A DNA stretch of 64,000 bases from Apricaphanius iberus. Taxonomy: Eukaryota; Chordata; Actinopteri; Cyprinodontiformes; Aphaniidae. Location: contig JAPXFQ010000831.1 of the NCBI GenBank assembly GCA_028564705.1, forward strand, positions 1,054,001 to 1,118,000, given 5' to 3'. This document shows positions 27,101 through 37,600 of this stretch, one piece after another. Under the pieces are notes generated by a model. That model saw nothing but the letters and a program-made list of their open reading frames with translations, searched no databases and was not told the origin of the DNA. Made by a program: the position numbers and the translations under genes. How positions within the stretch are numbered: position 1 is the stretch's first letter; the number at the start of each line of letters is the position of its first letter.

Positions 27101-30100
27101 GTCCCAACGTATGACTCCAATAAGATCGCCGTCTGCATCTTACCTGGTTGGCAGATGATGAGGAGTGCCGGGCGACACGAGTCAGGATGAGCAGGACATC
27201 CTGAACCACGCGAGGGGACGGGCGGACCACCTCTAGAATGTAGCGCAGCCTGGGAAGGAGCTTCATCCTCAACAAACCCTAAAACATGAACAGACATTCA
27301 GTTTTTATCTGCAGAACATAAAACAGTAACTAATATATTAACAGTAAACTCTGCTGATTATTACCTTAACAACATCCTGCCTGGCAATATCATAATCACT
27401 CTTTCTTTCTTCTTTCTCCGTGGCGGTCTCCTTCATGCTTTCATCCAGATATGTGTCCTCCTCATCTTCCTCCTCCCGTGAAGATGGTAGCAGCGGGAAA
27501 GATGCCATGCCGCGAAACCAGGAGAAGGTGCAGTCCAAACACTCCTGAAACAAACCGAATGACACACCTGTACAGAAGCACTGCGAAAAACAATGTATTC
27601 AACAGGATCGACAGTGTTCTTACGCAGAGAATCTATAAGGAAGCATGGACAATGTTTGCAGCAGTTATTGTGTGACTTAATCTTACTTCATCCTCTGCAC
27701 ACACAAGGAGCGCTTTAAGTGCATGAACAGCTGCAGACATCACTCCTTCGACACTGTCGTCCAGTGCAAAGCGGAGCAGGAAGAGCAGGCCGGCATCAAG
27801 CAGAGAGGATGTCACGCTGCCTTTCAGAACCGACTGATATACTCCAGCTCGTGCCTGTAGGATTAAAAAAAATAAAACCACAGAGTCTCCGCAGGGATCT
27901 TTGTGAGTATGCAAGACACTCTTTCAGTAGCTATACATACTTTAGTCAGGATGCAGGCGAGCGTGTTGAGAGCCATACTTCTTTGTTGGATAAGCTGACT
28001 CCGAGACAGCAGAAACAGTTCCTGCAGGGAGTAACCTGCTCGCTGGGGAGAGAGGATGAAACCAGAAAAAGAAATAAAGGAGATATCTTCACTTAAGATT
28101 AACATTTAATTAATCGTAATTAAATCACATAATTCATCTTGATAAATCTTCTATTATATCAACCAAGTCATAGACAAAAACTGTCTTCTTCCTGTGTAAA
28201 GCAACAGACCTCGGGTTCCTCTCCATGGTGGTGAAGGCCTAAATGAGTCGGCAGATCTTCTGAGGGGGGGATTAAGGTCCCAGAGAAGTCAAAACGAGCC
28301 TGCATGGCCTTTTAGGACACAGCAAAAATCATATAACATGTTAACTCAGATACACATACATTTATTTTAAGGCAATCCAAACATGTTTTACTAAGGAAGA
28401 TAAAAACAGCAGTAAAAACCACTAACAAACAATATAAATGCCCGCAGACTTCTAGAAACCAATAAATAAAGTTTCGGAGAGCAGTCGATGTCACCTATTA
28501 CCTTTTTGGTTCCTTTTTTTCTGGGTGAAGGCAAGTCTCTCATCCACTCCAGCTTCTCAGGCTCCAGGGTATCCATGTGGACCCATTCCTTCTGGGGCTT
28601 CACTGGGAGGTCCTCCTCTTAATTGACACATATTGACACACAAACAACAACAATTAGGAGTTTAGGTTTTATAAAATAAACATAATCTGAGGATAAAAGA
28701 TGTCTCAAATTCATATACTTCTCTAACAAGCTGATTTGTTGTTTGATTAATTACAGAAAACCTTGGATCTATTTTCTTCCGCTTCACAAAGGTGCTCCAC
28801 ATGCTCGTCATGGTCTGTCATATAAAATCATGAGGCTGTAATGACAACCGTTGGGGCCGTTGATGTCCCCAAGAGAGCCGTTGAAATCACAGAATAAGGG
28901 ACGTTTTTGATGTCCCCAATGGGGCTGTTGAGCTCACATAAGGGCAGATAAAGACACACCCTGTAACTTAGCAGATATTTACCCTCGGTGGCCCTCTCAA
29001 GGCTAGCGCTACAACGTCACTGTTGTTAAAACAAATCCTTATGGAAGCACATCTGAGGAACTGTACAGATGGATTTACAAGCTCACCAGCCAAAACACCA
29101 AACTAACGCCTAGTCAGTTGGTAAACCGTCAAACAGTTTTCCCGGCACTGTATCGCTTCATCATGACCAAATAACCCCGCAACGAGCATTTATAATTTAC
29201 CAATCCAGTAGCAACACGGCTAGTTCAGCATCCATACATCCTGCTGCATCTCTAAAGCCTCATTCACATTGGGTACGCAGACAAAACTGAAACGTTTTAA
29301 AACTGGGCTTTAGAAGCTAATGCTTCATTGACCTACTGAGCAACAGTTTGACACAAAAGTTTGAAAGCACTGAGGAGAAGGAAGTGTTGCCAGACCTGTC
29401 TTGCTGCTCTATGAGGCAGCAGGAGGAACCGCGGGAGACACGCAGTTACCGAGGGGAACAATCTGGTCTTGAGTTGAGAAGCTTGTGCAGATTCAGTGTC
29501 CAGCTCCGCGGCTCTACATGCTGCAACTCTCCGTACCACTGATTAACACAGGGCAAAAAGCAGCCCAATTTCTTTTCTTGGCTTCTCCCGATCTCCTCTT
29601 CTTTGGTTTCTTTGGTGAATCTGCCATGGCTCTAATCTCAAAACCACGGGTTTGTTTCTATCATTAGCTCACGCATAGTGTACTGCCTTAAAGTGGAACT
29701 CAATACATCCAGGGAAGCGGTCCGCAGGTGAAAAGTTCTATAGCGCGGTTTTCAGCAGTGGGACCCCTCCCATGCAGTGGCAGCTCCTAAAATAAACATC
29801 ATAATTTTTGTTGCGTCGCCAAAACATTTTGAAAACATTTTTATGGTGTCAAAGCTACAGAGTGTGCCTTTAGTTTTTGCATGAATACATTAGAAAGTGC
29901 TTAGAATAAAGCATCCATGCAAAAATAAAACATGTGAAAGCTGTGGCCTAACACAGGTAACTCATATCAGCTCTTTGACATAAACACTAGTTATTTTTAA
30001 AGTGACAGTGTGTAGTTCTTGCAGTACATCTTTGAAAATAGCCATTAAAATATTATGTAATAATAATTACGTAAAGCACATTAATTGCAAAATATTGGTG

Positions 30101-32250
30101 ATATTGTAAAATATGACTTTAAAAATCAGTTTTAAAATACATAGGCTTGGGTCCTCTTTTCAGGGGAAAGCCATATTAGATGATGTCTTTAATTCTACAA
30201 TAGCCCGGACGGACAAAACATTGATTTCCCCTCAAAATGCAAAAAAGTTTTGCCATAAATACATTTTTACCTCTTCGCTAGTTCCAAGCGATGAAAGAGA
30301 AGCTGATGTGCTCGTCATGTTGCTGCAAATAGATCATTCTCAGGGAATTGAGCGTTTGAAAACAGCACTAGTTGGACCTCCGTTGCTGAGTTTCTTACTC
30401 GAAGACACAGATACCACATGCTTGTGATAATTTAGGTATGCACTGCCCACTACTGGCCGAAAATTACACACTGTGCCTTTAAGGTCATCAATAGGGCTTT
30501 TAAAATCACCAATAGGACAGTTACTGTCACCAATAGAGCAGTTAAGGCCACCAACCAATTTAATCTTACCGGTCAAAGGAGGTGATGGTTTTTCCTCCTT
30601 TCCGTCCTCCATCTCCACCTCCTCTGGACTCTGACACACCACAGAAGGACTGAAGGACTCTCTGCTCTCTGGGCTTTCGACAGGTGGACCTTGTGTGCTG
30701 CGTTTGTCTGCTTCTGCGTGTTCAGACCGGGAACTAGGAGACGGAGCGCTCTGAGATTTACGTGATCTGACAAACTCCACCAGTCTGGGATCTGGGAAGG
30801 ACATTAAATCATGTTGTGCATAAATTTGAAAACAAATAATAATAAGATGGGCTTCTTGTTTTAGTTTTCGAATCGAACTGGGCGCAAAAATATCTCAATT
30901 TTAAGATAATTTTTGTTCTCACCAAGTTGAGACATAAGCTTCTTCTGCTCCTCGAGAATCTCCGATTTGGACATCGCTTGGAGCTTTGCCTGGTTCTCCC
31001 TGTGGATCCTCAGAGTCTCTCCAGAGCTGTCTGGCCCCTGAAGGCCCTCACCAGATAACAACCTAGAACCTGAGTCCAGAGGCATTTACAGAAATATATA
31101 AATAGAGAGGATATATTAAGTAAACAGGTGTTTGCTCAAGTAAGCAGCTTCTAAAGAAGTGTTCATTTTAACACTACTCACGATCAACTGTGTCAGAAGG
31201 GGGGATCTGTACTCTGGATTCAGGGTTCTGAGGAGCTTTGGCTGAAGAGCTTTTCAATGCTTCGTCTTCTTTGAGTTTCTGAGCTGCAATCTGACGAGCA
31301 AAAATGCTCCTCTTCCCTTTGAGTGATGACAATGGAACCTGTAGGTACAGTGGGATGTCAACAGAATTGCCTTGCATCCAAGACTTGTGTAAAAATGCCA
31401 CTGTAGATGGATTATAGCAGTTTTTATAGATAAAAATGTTAAAAGTGAAACGTAAAACAGTTGAGAAATAATCTAAAAACCAAGAAAAAGAACACCAAGA
31501 AAGTAGGTTAGGACTATACCTGACAGCTGGTTTCTGAACGGTGCAGCACTTTGGGAAAAGCCAGGCCTGTGAACGCTGGTAGAGATATTGGAGCACAGCT
31601 GGTGTCTCGCTCCTTCAAGTAAACAACAACTTCATAGGGATGGCCCAAAGCAAAAACACTGATGCAAATCTTCATTGTCTATTTAAAACTTAAGAGTTGA
31701 TTTTGTAACACACACTGCTCGCATTTGTTCTGATTTTACTGTATATTTAGCTCACAGCCTCTTATTTCCAACTTTAAGTGACATTATTTTTCAAAAACAC
31801 TTACTACAATCCTGGAGAGAACAGCACTGATGTGGGTATCATGTCTGTCCAGCCTCTCCCCGGCGTCCTCATCCTCAAAAGTGACACGACTGGCTTTAAA
31901 TCGAGACTTCTTTGGAGGGGCCGGTGTTAGAGAGGGTAGCTGGTCTGGAAGATCTACAAGAGAAACATTTGGAGTTTTAATATTTCTAGCGGCAGAACCA
32001 AACAGAGCGTTGGCATCTGATAGCAAAGGCTCATTTTTAAACTTGTCTTTAAACCTTCAATGGTGACCACATCCTTCTGACTTCCTTCATTCTCGCTGTG
32101 CTGCCCTCCCTCGGCATCTCCAGCCTCCCCTCTCCTCTTGTCAGGACGGCGGACTATACAGGCTGCCGATGGGGCTCCGGAGGTCAGGAAGCGCTCCTGC
32201 TCCCTCAGGACATCCGCCTCAGAGTCGGTAGGTTTCGGACGTCGCAGCAT
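10748..32250 (-). CDS. rpap1: RPAP1, RNA polymerase II-associated protein 1 (complete, 26 coding exons)
   Basis: The spliced minus-strand reading follows vertebrate RPAP1 exon by exon. It starts at ATG 32250 ([13 protein letters not shown]) and stops at TAA 10750-10748, predicting 1416 residues; the human protein is about 1390. Known role: RPAP1 binds RNA polymerase II subunits, helps assemble or import the enzyme and supports Mediator-linked transcription; it is an armadillo-like, largely helical protein with RPAP1_N and RPAP1_C regions. Coding exons are listed in the three block entries. All junctions are GT-AG with matching phase, except the one between 23325-23520 and 23023-23202 (see findings). 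Exon totals divide by three only with that junction read as described. Introns carry several transposons, none of which interrupts an exon. Confidence 0.95.
11400..12230 (+). mobile_element. possible decayed Tc1/mariner remnant
   Basis: Short stretches on the plus strand resemble Tc1 transposase coding sequence, such as 'gaaacttgtctttttggtaagatgagatg' (as in the catalytic W-S-D-E box) and 'gctatgggtatgtttc' (as in W-G-C-F). No terminal repeats could be paired, and the frame is destroyed. It lies in the last intron of RPAP1. Confidence 0.3.
13337..15132. mobile_element. middle hAT-like element, 1.8 kb, non-coding
   Basis: Mirrored ends (A)AGGGCTGCAGC on the left and GCTGCAGCCCTA on the right, with imperfect 8-bp flanks aattaaaa (13329-13336) and tattaaac (15133-15140) that agree at 6 of 8 positions. 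Both fit hAT insertion habits. No transposase frame survives. It is inserted in the element at 13205-15402 and itself carries a third element at 14260-14595. Confidence 0.7.
14260..14595 (+). mobile_element. inner hAT-like MITE with perfect 8-bp TSD
   Basis: 336 bp with ends TAGAGCTGTGTTGA and, from the right, TAGGGCTGGGTATCGA. It is flanked by a perfect 8-bp duplication CTTAAACG (14252-14259 and 14596-14603). The interior is rich in ATCGATTC motifs and holds no gene. A second copy in the opposite orientation is at 47487-47882, also with a perfect 8-bp duplication. Confidence 0.88.
16590..16880 (+). mobile_element. Tc1-like transposase remnant
   Basis: 'ctgatgaaacatggtgctgacagcatcatgctgtg' parallels the [10 protein letters not shown] box of Tc1 transposases, and 'aaagctggtagagacaaggtggctgtaatt' parallels their C-terminus. 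The region between is deleted. It lies in an RPAP1 intron, and the 85-codon frame here is debris. Confidence 0.55.
16900..18828. other. RPAP1 intron, unassigned
   Basis: No exon or clear element is recognised. A locally GC-richer patch near 18290-18360 holds a CGCGG-type run. The rest is AT-rich. Confidence 0.45.
19673..20002. mobile_element. hAT-like MITE
   Basis: Ends TAGGGCTGGGCGATA (left) and, read from the right, TAGGATGGTGCGATA. The flanking octamers cctaatga and cctgacaa agree only partly. 'GGGCTGGGCGATA' is a terminus common to non-autonomous hAT elements in fish. It lies in the RPAP1 intron between exons 20699-21125 and 19396-19514. Confidence 0.6.
20318..20535. mobile_element. Tc1-type terminal fragment/MITE
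   Basis: 'cagacctctccataatttctaagtggg' followed by 'gcagggtgttcaaatactta' is the right end of a common fish Tc1 family. 'tatttaaatactta' near 20340 may be the other end. It is non-coding. Confidence 0.5.
22007..22581. mobile_element. hAT-like MITE with GTGTAAC ends
   Basis: Mirrored ends TAGGGGTGTAACAGTAC and, from the right, TAGTGGTGTAACTGTAC, with flanks attctttt and tttctttg (6 of 8 alike). Inside, near 22150-22190, is a short segment like the dispersed repeat at 4093-4507 ('gtcatctcaagacattttacaag'). No coding sequence. Confidence 0.65.
22750..28617 (-). CDS. rpap1: RPAP1 central exon block
   Basis: Exons in coding order are 28502-28617, 28210-28308, 27941-28042, 27687-27854, 27365-27544, 27144-27278, 26896-27066, 25849-26006, 25267-25437, 24985-25180, 23667-23776, 23325-23520, 23023-23202 and 22750-22892. 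Conserved anchors are '[18 protein letters not shown]', '[15 protein letters not shown]', '[17 protein letters not shown]', '[18 protein letters not shown]', '[11 protein letters not shown]' (followed by [10 protein letters not shown]), 'EFLPTSW', '[14 protein letters not shown]' and '[10 protein letters not shown]'. The acidic stretch '[13 protein letters not shown]' is also present. For 25849-26006 I chose donor GT|GTGAGT over TAC|GTGTGA because only the former restores the next exon's frame (LYVDLYP). Confidence 0.92.
24000..24290 (-). mobile_element. possible Tc1 transposase remnant
   Basis: 'agaatgatgctaccaccatgcttgaca' is the antisense of the K-H-G-G-G box seen in Tc1 transposases, followed by 'ggtagagtattcttgg'. 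No ends could be found. It lies in an RPAP1 intron. Confidence 0.35.
24508..24540. repeat. short perfect hairpin
   Basis: TTTCTCTAATC, loop acttc, GATTAGAGAAA: an 11-bp perfect stem in an RPAP1 intron. Function unknown, possibly chance. Confidence 0.4.
26230..26738 (+). mobile_element. internally deleted Tc1 derivative, copy 1
   Basis: Starts CAGTAGAGGTCAAAAGTTTG and ends, mirrored, in ...caaacttttggcctgtactg, with TA on both sides. Between the ends remains the transposase C-terminal part on the plus strand ('cctccaaagtcaccggacctgaaccc', that is P-P-K-S-P-D-L-N-P). The rest is deleted, with the junction at about 26386-26395. It lies in an RPAP1 intron, 158 bp past the nearest exon. A copy with the same junction lies inverted at 60315-60825. 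Confidence 0.88.
28850..28940. repeat. diverged 21-bp minisatellite, outlying block
   Basis: Units such as 'gccgttgatgtccccaagag' and 'tttttgatgtccccaatggg' resemble the 21-bp units at 30482-30565. About 1.5 kb containing at least one transposon separates the blocks. Confidence 0.5.
29000..30000. other. RPAP1 intron segment, unassigned
   Basis: No RPAP1 exon. Open frames at 29333-29539 and 29348-29542 are antisense to each other and unsupported. The segment may be a decayed transposon, since 'actgccttaaagtgga' and 'agagtgtgcctttag' echo the ends of the neighbouring TTAA-flanked element. Confidence 0.35.
30001..30478. mobile_element. TTAA-flanked MITE (piggyBac-like by target)
   Basis: TTAA at 29997-30000 and at 30479-30482 flanks ends AGTGACAGTGTGTAGTT and, from the right, AGGCACAGTGTGTAATT. 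The ends match at 14 of 17 positions. A TTAA target is the hallmark of piggyBac insertions, but no transposase is present, so the class is inferred. The 104-codon frame at 30113-30427 lies within it. Confidence 0.65.
30482..30565. repeat. 21-bp minisatellite beside RPAP1 exon 7
   Basis: Four adjacent 21-bp units of the form a-g-g-t-c-a-t-c-a-a-t-a-g-g-g, diverging from unit to unit. On the minus strand they form a 7-residue period ([21 protein letters not shown]) in frame with the upstream RPAP1 exon, but the exon's own GT donor precedes them. Confidence 0.75.
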
Positions 32251-32254
32251 CCCG
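30570..32254 (-). CDS. rpap1: RPAP1 N-terminal exon block
   Basis: Exons are 32055-32254 (ATG at 32250, acceptor GATTTAG just upstream), 31805-31953, 31520-31612, 31182-31338, 30923-31069 and 30570-30791. Diagnostic segments are '[18 protein letters not shown]', '[19 protein letters not shown]', '[16 protein letters not shown]' and '[20 protein letters not shown]', which belong to the RPAP1_N region. Phases run 1, 0, 0, 1, 1, 1. The last exon is rich in Ser, Pro and Glu and is the least conserved. Its donor (30568-30569) is followed directly by a 21-bp minisatellite that keeps the frame open into the intron. Confidence 0.93.
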
Positions 32255-33231
32255 CTAAATCACACTTTTAAAACATGAAACAGAGAACATAAAAAACGCT
32301 TAATGGACTAAAACAATTAATCTACAGTTGACTATATTTGTTGTTGACAAAAGTCTAAGAACAGATGAGAAACAATCCATCTTGTTAAATTGCCAAGGCT
32401 TTGGGACTCACCCAAAAAAATCACAGTGAGAACAGGAAGTGTCTCATCAACCAAAATTACACAAAATTATTTAATGATTCAACCGAGAACGTCTACAGAC
32501 CTGTAGGCCTCAGCTGTTGTAGTTGAAATCAATGCGTGAATACTTCATCGGTCATACAGATGGACAATACTTTCTTAAATATGAAAAAATCCAATAAAAC
32601 TAGACATTACAGATACAGAGAAAGTAACTTGACCTGTCCCGATGCAGCAGAATACTGTGTATTCTACACCATTGATCCGAATACAGCCTACTGAATTCAG
32701 AACTGGGGGACCTTAAAAGGAGCACTTCAAAGACATGTTCTGTCATGTGTTTGAAGTATCTGTACTTTTATGTTCCACAGAATCCTGGTAATATCATTTA
32801 GGACCACTTAAATGGCAAGACAGGAACACCATCAGCTTTATAACCAACCATGACACCTTGACTACAAACTTGTTCACTCGTTTTAATGACAAAACGTATT
32901 TTTTAAAAATGGCAGCAGTAACATACCTCTCTTTTGTGCTTCTCGTGCTCAGTCTTTAACTTCTTTAACAGACCTAAACCTAATAAAAATTACTACTTCA
33001 TTTTCGTTTGATTGAAACTTTTAACACCGTTTACGTCTCCTTTTTTTTAAACGATGGAGATATTCTGTTTTCACGTGCAGTTTACATCTGAAGAGAGCAA
33101 ACGTAAGAGGAACGTTAGTCTTAAACGGATTTCCAGCTAAAGATAAAACGCCCCAAAACTACAGTACAGTGTATTAAGTAAAACCATTTAGTCGTAATGT
33201 TTATAATCAGCCTACTATAGTCGCAGCTAAC

Positions 33232-33300
33232 CTTTATTAGGAGTTAAATCCTGGAGGAGCCTGATCGAGGATGCCACAACACACGGAAGACTTTCAGTGT
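33232..33300 (-). other. rpap1: probable RPAP1 5' UTR exon
   Basis: The donor AATAAAG|GTTAGC at its left edge and the acceptor just before the ATG exon allow a non-coding first exon here. The right limit (transcription start) is a guess. No in-frame ATG upstream of 32250 continues the protein. Confidence 0.4.
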
Positions 33301-34646
33301 GGGACAACTGACGCATCCTTCAAAATAAAAGCCAAGGGAAATACATATTTTGCAGGCACATAAAATTAACAAGGTGTGATACAGAATAAACTACTGAATA
33401 CATTAAATGTTCTCCTTTTTTGTTTGATATTATTCATTAATCATTACAAAAATGTGCTACTCAATGTGGCAGCATGTTGGAGTAGCTCCTTTCATTCTTT
33501 TTTATTTTTTTATTATTTGTATTTTATTTAGCCGTTTAGGTGTTGAAACATTACTGTTTTAACAACTATTGCCTGTGGTGTTGAATGCTTTGCAACTGAA
33601 AGAATTTTTTCTGATATTTTTTGGCATTTGTTGAAATGCATAATAATAGCAGCCAGTTAACATCACAAAAGCTTAAATAATACCTCAACTACAGCCACAA
33701 ATCCCAGATCTATTGAAAATGCGGCACATTGGATCCAGAACAGGAGCAAAGAGGCAAGAGAGGAGGAGGAAGATCAAAGCATCTATCCCATCGATTTTAA
33801 AGAGAAATGCTAGATATCGCTCGCTAAAAGGTTGGATGTTGTGGAGTCTCTGGAAATTTGTGTGCAAAGAAGGATTATTCATTAGGGACAATACGTCCTA
33901 TCTAGGAGACTGTTATACAACACCACGCTGTCCTTAGTCAGAGGCAAATGTAGAATAGCAGTAATACAGACAGCTACAAGAGTTTATCCCTCAGAGACCA
34001 TCAGCAACTACAAAAAATCTTTAAAGAAACTTGGAAAATATGAGTTACAACAATGTAAGAAATTTTTTTTCCGTTTAAGAAAGTTAAAGAGTAGGCCTAC
34101 TAATTATGCAAACACATCCTACTTTAATAATTGCACCGTGTATTATACAAGGTATATGAAATAAAATAAAACAAAAACCTTGCAGCCACTATCTTTAAAG
34201 TATTACTGCTACTATAAATAACAATCAGGATGGCCCACGGTTGCATGGCGCCTCAAGCTAAATTTTATTTTGTGCCCCCATTACTGTCAAGAACAGTAAC
34301 AGTACAGTAACAGCATTACAGTATATACGTTTGGCGGAACCTTGGAGGGAGGGTTGAGTTTAAATCAGGTTAATTTAAAAACAACTATTGACATTTGATG
34401 ATTCTTGACTTTAAAAAAAATAGAAGGATCTCATCATGTACACGGAATGTATTCAAATTACACGAAGACCTATGCAGAAACATTAAAATTATTACAGAAC
34501 ATGGTATTTATTGTCCCACATTGTGATATCTGATGTCAACAGTCTAGTTACAACATTTTAATCCACAAGGTGGCGGTGATACACCTAAAAGCATATTGCC
34601 AACCACACAAAAAAAGAGAAAGAAGATAAAAGGAGAAGCTCTAATC
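33301..34646. promoter_or_regulatory. head-to-head RPAP1/IAH1 promoter interval
   Basis: The 5' ends of RPAP1 (minus) and IAH1 (plus) face each other across about 1.3 kb, so promoters for both must lie here. A compact block at 34563-34625, 'ccacaaggtggcggtgatac' followed by 'ttgccaaccaca' and an agaaagaag run, sits just upstream of the IAH1 ATG. A lysine/arginine-rich open frame at 33713-33937 is unsupported. Confidence 0.45.
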
Positions 34647-37600
34647 ATGTCTAAACTCAGCACAGTAATTTGGCCTAAAGTGGTTTTATTTGGTGACTCC
34701 ATCACACAGGTTGGTTTTATACACTGAACCTTGTAGGTGTCCTTCTAGTTGCTGCCTGTTCTTCTCCAACATTATCATTCCGTCCTTCAGGTTTCCTTTC
34801 AGACCAATGGATGGGGGGCAGAAACTGCAAACAAGCTTGCAAGGTGAGTAGTATCAGGTTCAGTGTGTGGTTTCTTGATTTATTTTATTTTATTTTATTA
34901 CAGACAGTCATGTATTTTATGTAAAAACATTGTATGCACTCGATCCATGCGCATAACAAACCAGGAAGTTTCTTGTTGCTCATCTGGTTAAATCTCGACC
35001 TCTGTTAAAAGTATCAGAAAAACGTTTTATAATTACAGATGTATGTGTTATATATCTAAATGTTGAAGCTGAAGTTTGGTTTCCGTTTCGGTTTTGATGA
35101 GGAGTGCTGTTTGGAGGTTGCGCTTTTACACGGCGTTTTACGGACAAGCTCGCGTTGCCTTCAAGTACACCACGTACACTAGAATTGTCAATGTTAGTAT
35201 AAGGTTAAAGTGATTTATTTACCGACAAATGTTGCCGAAGTCTTAGTAATAACATCTCTGATAAATTTCAAGTAGTTTCCCTGTTTCTTTAATTTCACTT
35301 TAATAAACTGAACGTATGTATAAGCTGCATCATTTTTTTTAATTATGCTATAAATGGTTAAATAAAAACTGTTATAAGAAAATTTAAACATGTTGACATG
35401 TATATTTTTTTTCCTATTATATAAAAATGTAAAAGCTAAAATAAAATTAATAATTAACCTGATCATCCCAGAGGTCAGTTTTAGTGAAGAAATGTCGATG
35501 TTTACAATGTGCAGTAAAAAACATTTATCGATACAACAACAAATTAACCTTTCTGGAGTTAACTCTAAAAAGAAAATATTTATTTTGTAATTATGATAAT
35601 ACTAGGTTAATGAAAATTAGAACTCATTATCTTAGTTTTCCAATTCCGCAAAAGGTTAAAGAAATCCATTTTAAAATAATGTATAACATTTATCCATGTA
35701 ACGAGTTTTTGCATAAGAAATTTAACATGGACAACAACTCATGTTCATTTTGTAACTCGGAAATTGAAACACTAGAACACCTTTTCTTTTTGTGTATTAA
35801 GACAAATATTTTTTGGAAAGACTTTCAGAATTGGATCCGGGGAAAAAACATCCCACCTTTAAGCTTTGAAACAATTAAAGTTGGTGTAATTCAGGAAGAT
35901 CAATTTAGTTTTGGTATAAATAACTTAATTCTATTAGCTAAATTCTTTATTCATAAATCCCGCTTCCAAAAAATTATTCCCACCATAAAAAATGTTATTA
36001 ACGAAATAAATATATTAAAGGATGCATTAAAGTTATGTAACAACAAAAAAGCCCAGCAATTGTTTATGTATTTAGATAATATTTAAAAGTACTTCTGTCC
36101 CATACAAAAAAAACCAAAAACTAAAAGGTATATTATACTTAATTCTCCCCGTTATTATATATTTATTTATTTATTTATTTTTTCTGTTCTAACCTTTGTG
36201 CTCAGATTCTATAATGTTTCTACTGTATTGTTGTACTATTTTTGCCTTGTAATACTGTAAATATAAATAAAGTTCATAAAAAAAATAAAAAAAAACCTCT
36301 CTGGAGTTATATCAGTGCAAATTTATCATGACTACACCTGAACGCACCAGGGAACTCAATGGGCCTGAAATACAGTTGTGAAGCGCCATTGTTGAAAAGT
36401 GAAGAACTGGTGGAGAAATTCATCTTAATGGTGAAACTCAATGATTTTATATTACGAAAACGTGTCAGGTATATATTTAATTGATCTATGCATCTTTGCC
36501 TCCTGTTTCTAGAAAATGTGATGTTGTGAACAGAGGACTGTCAGGCTACAACACCAGATGGGCAAAGATTGTCCTTCCTCGTCTGATCAGCAGCCAGAAT
36601 CCTGCAGAAAACCACATAGCAGCGGTTACTGTCTTCTTTGGAGCCAATGATGCTTCGCTGGAAGGTGCAGCCTCACTGAGAAGAACTAGACTCTCTGGTT
36701 ATCTTGCCCTGGAGCCATACTTATGGGTGCAATACCCTTTTTAGTTGTCATGTAAAGTGAAGTAGTCCACATTCAGTTGAAGATATTTGCAGGATTGCTT
36801 GTTTTAATCTACCTTCTGCAGGTCTATTGCTTAATAAAACGGGGAAAAATTGGGATTTTTACTTACTTTCCCGTCTCCTTCAGACAAGAACCCACAGCAG
36901 CACGTCCCCCTAAAGGAGTATTCAGAGAACCTGAAGGAGATGAGTCGGTTTTTGACTTCCGCCGGCGTTGCAGCAGACAAAGTCATCTTCATCACTCCCC
37001 CTCCAATTCACGAACCGGCCTGGGAGAAGGAGTGCATCCTCAAAGGTAACCTCCAGGCGTCGGCTCGTGTCTTCTTCATTCCCGAGTCGGCCCTGACCGC
37101 TTCCTCTCGTGTCTCTACCAGGATGTCCTCTGAATCGGCACAACTCTGTGGCGGGACAGTACGCTCAGGCCTGTGTTCAGGCTGCAGGTCAGTGTGGCTC
37201 AGACGTCCTGGACCTCTGGACGCTCATGCAGAAAGATGGACAAGTGAGTAATCCTGGACTCCAACAGATTTTTTTTCAGCACTCTCCTGTATTTAGTTCC
37301 CTCCATCTTCTCATCTCCTCTCTGAGTGGCTTCCCTGTCCACAGCATGATGCTGCCACCACCATGTTTTGCTTTATGGATGGGGTTTTCAACATAAAGGC
37401 TAAACAATGTTATTTTGGGTTAATTGGTCGCATTGGATTTTATTGAAGGAGGTCTAAATACAAATACGACTCTCTCGTTAACTTCCCAATTGTTTATGAC
37501 TTTGTTGGTCTATCATGTAAAATCGCAATGAAAAAAAGTAAAACAAAATGTGTTTTTATTGTGGCAAAATTTGATAGCAATCAACCAAAAATCAAACCTT

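Noticed and set aside
33713..33937. Basic 74-codon frame in the RPAP1/IAH1 interval
   Set aside because: No homology I recognise, no splice continuity, and antisense frames are also open; left unannotated.
35484..36086. 200-codon frame as an independent gene
   Set aside because: It is the L1 ORF2 C-terminus with a chance upstream extension across the insertion point.
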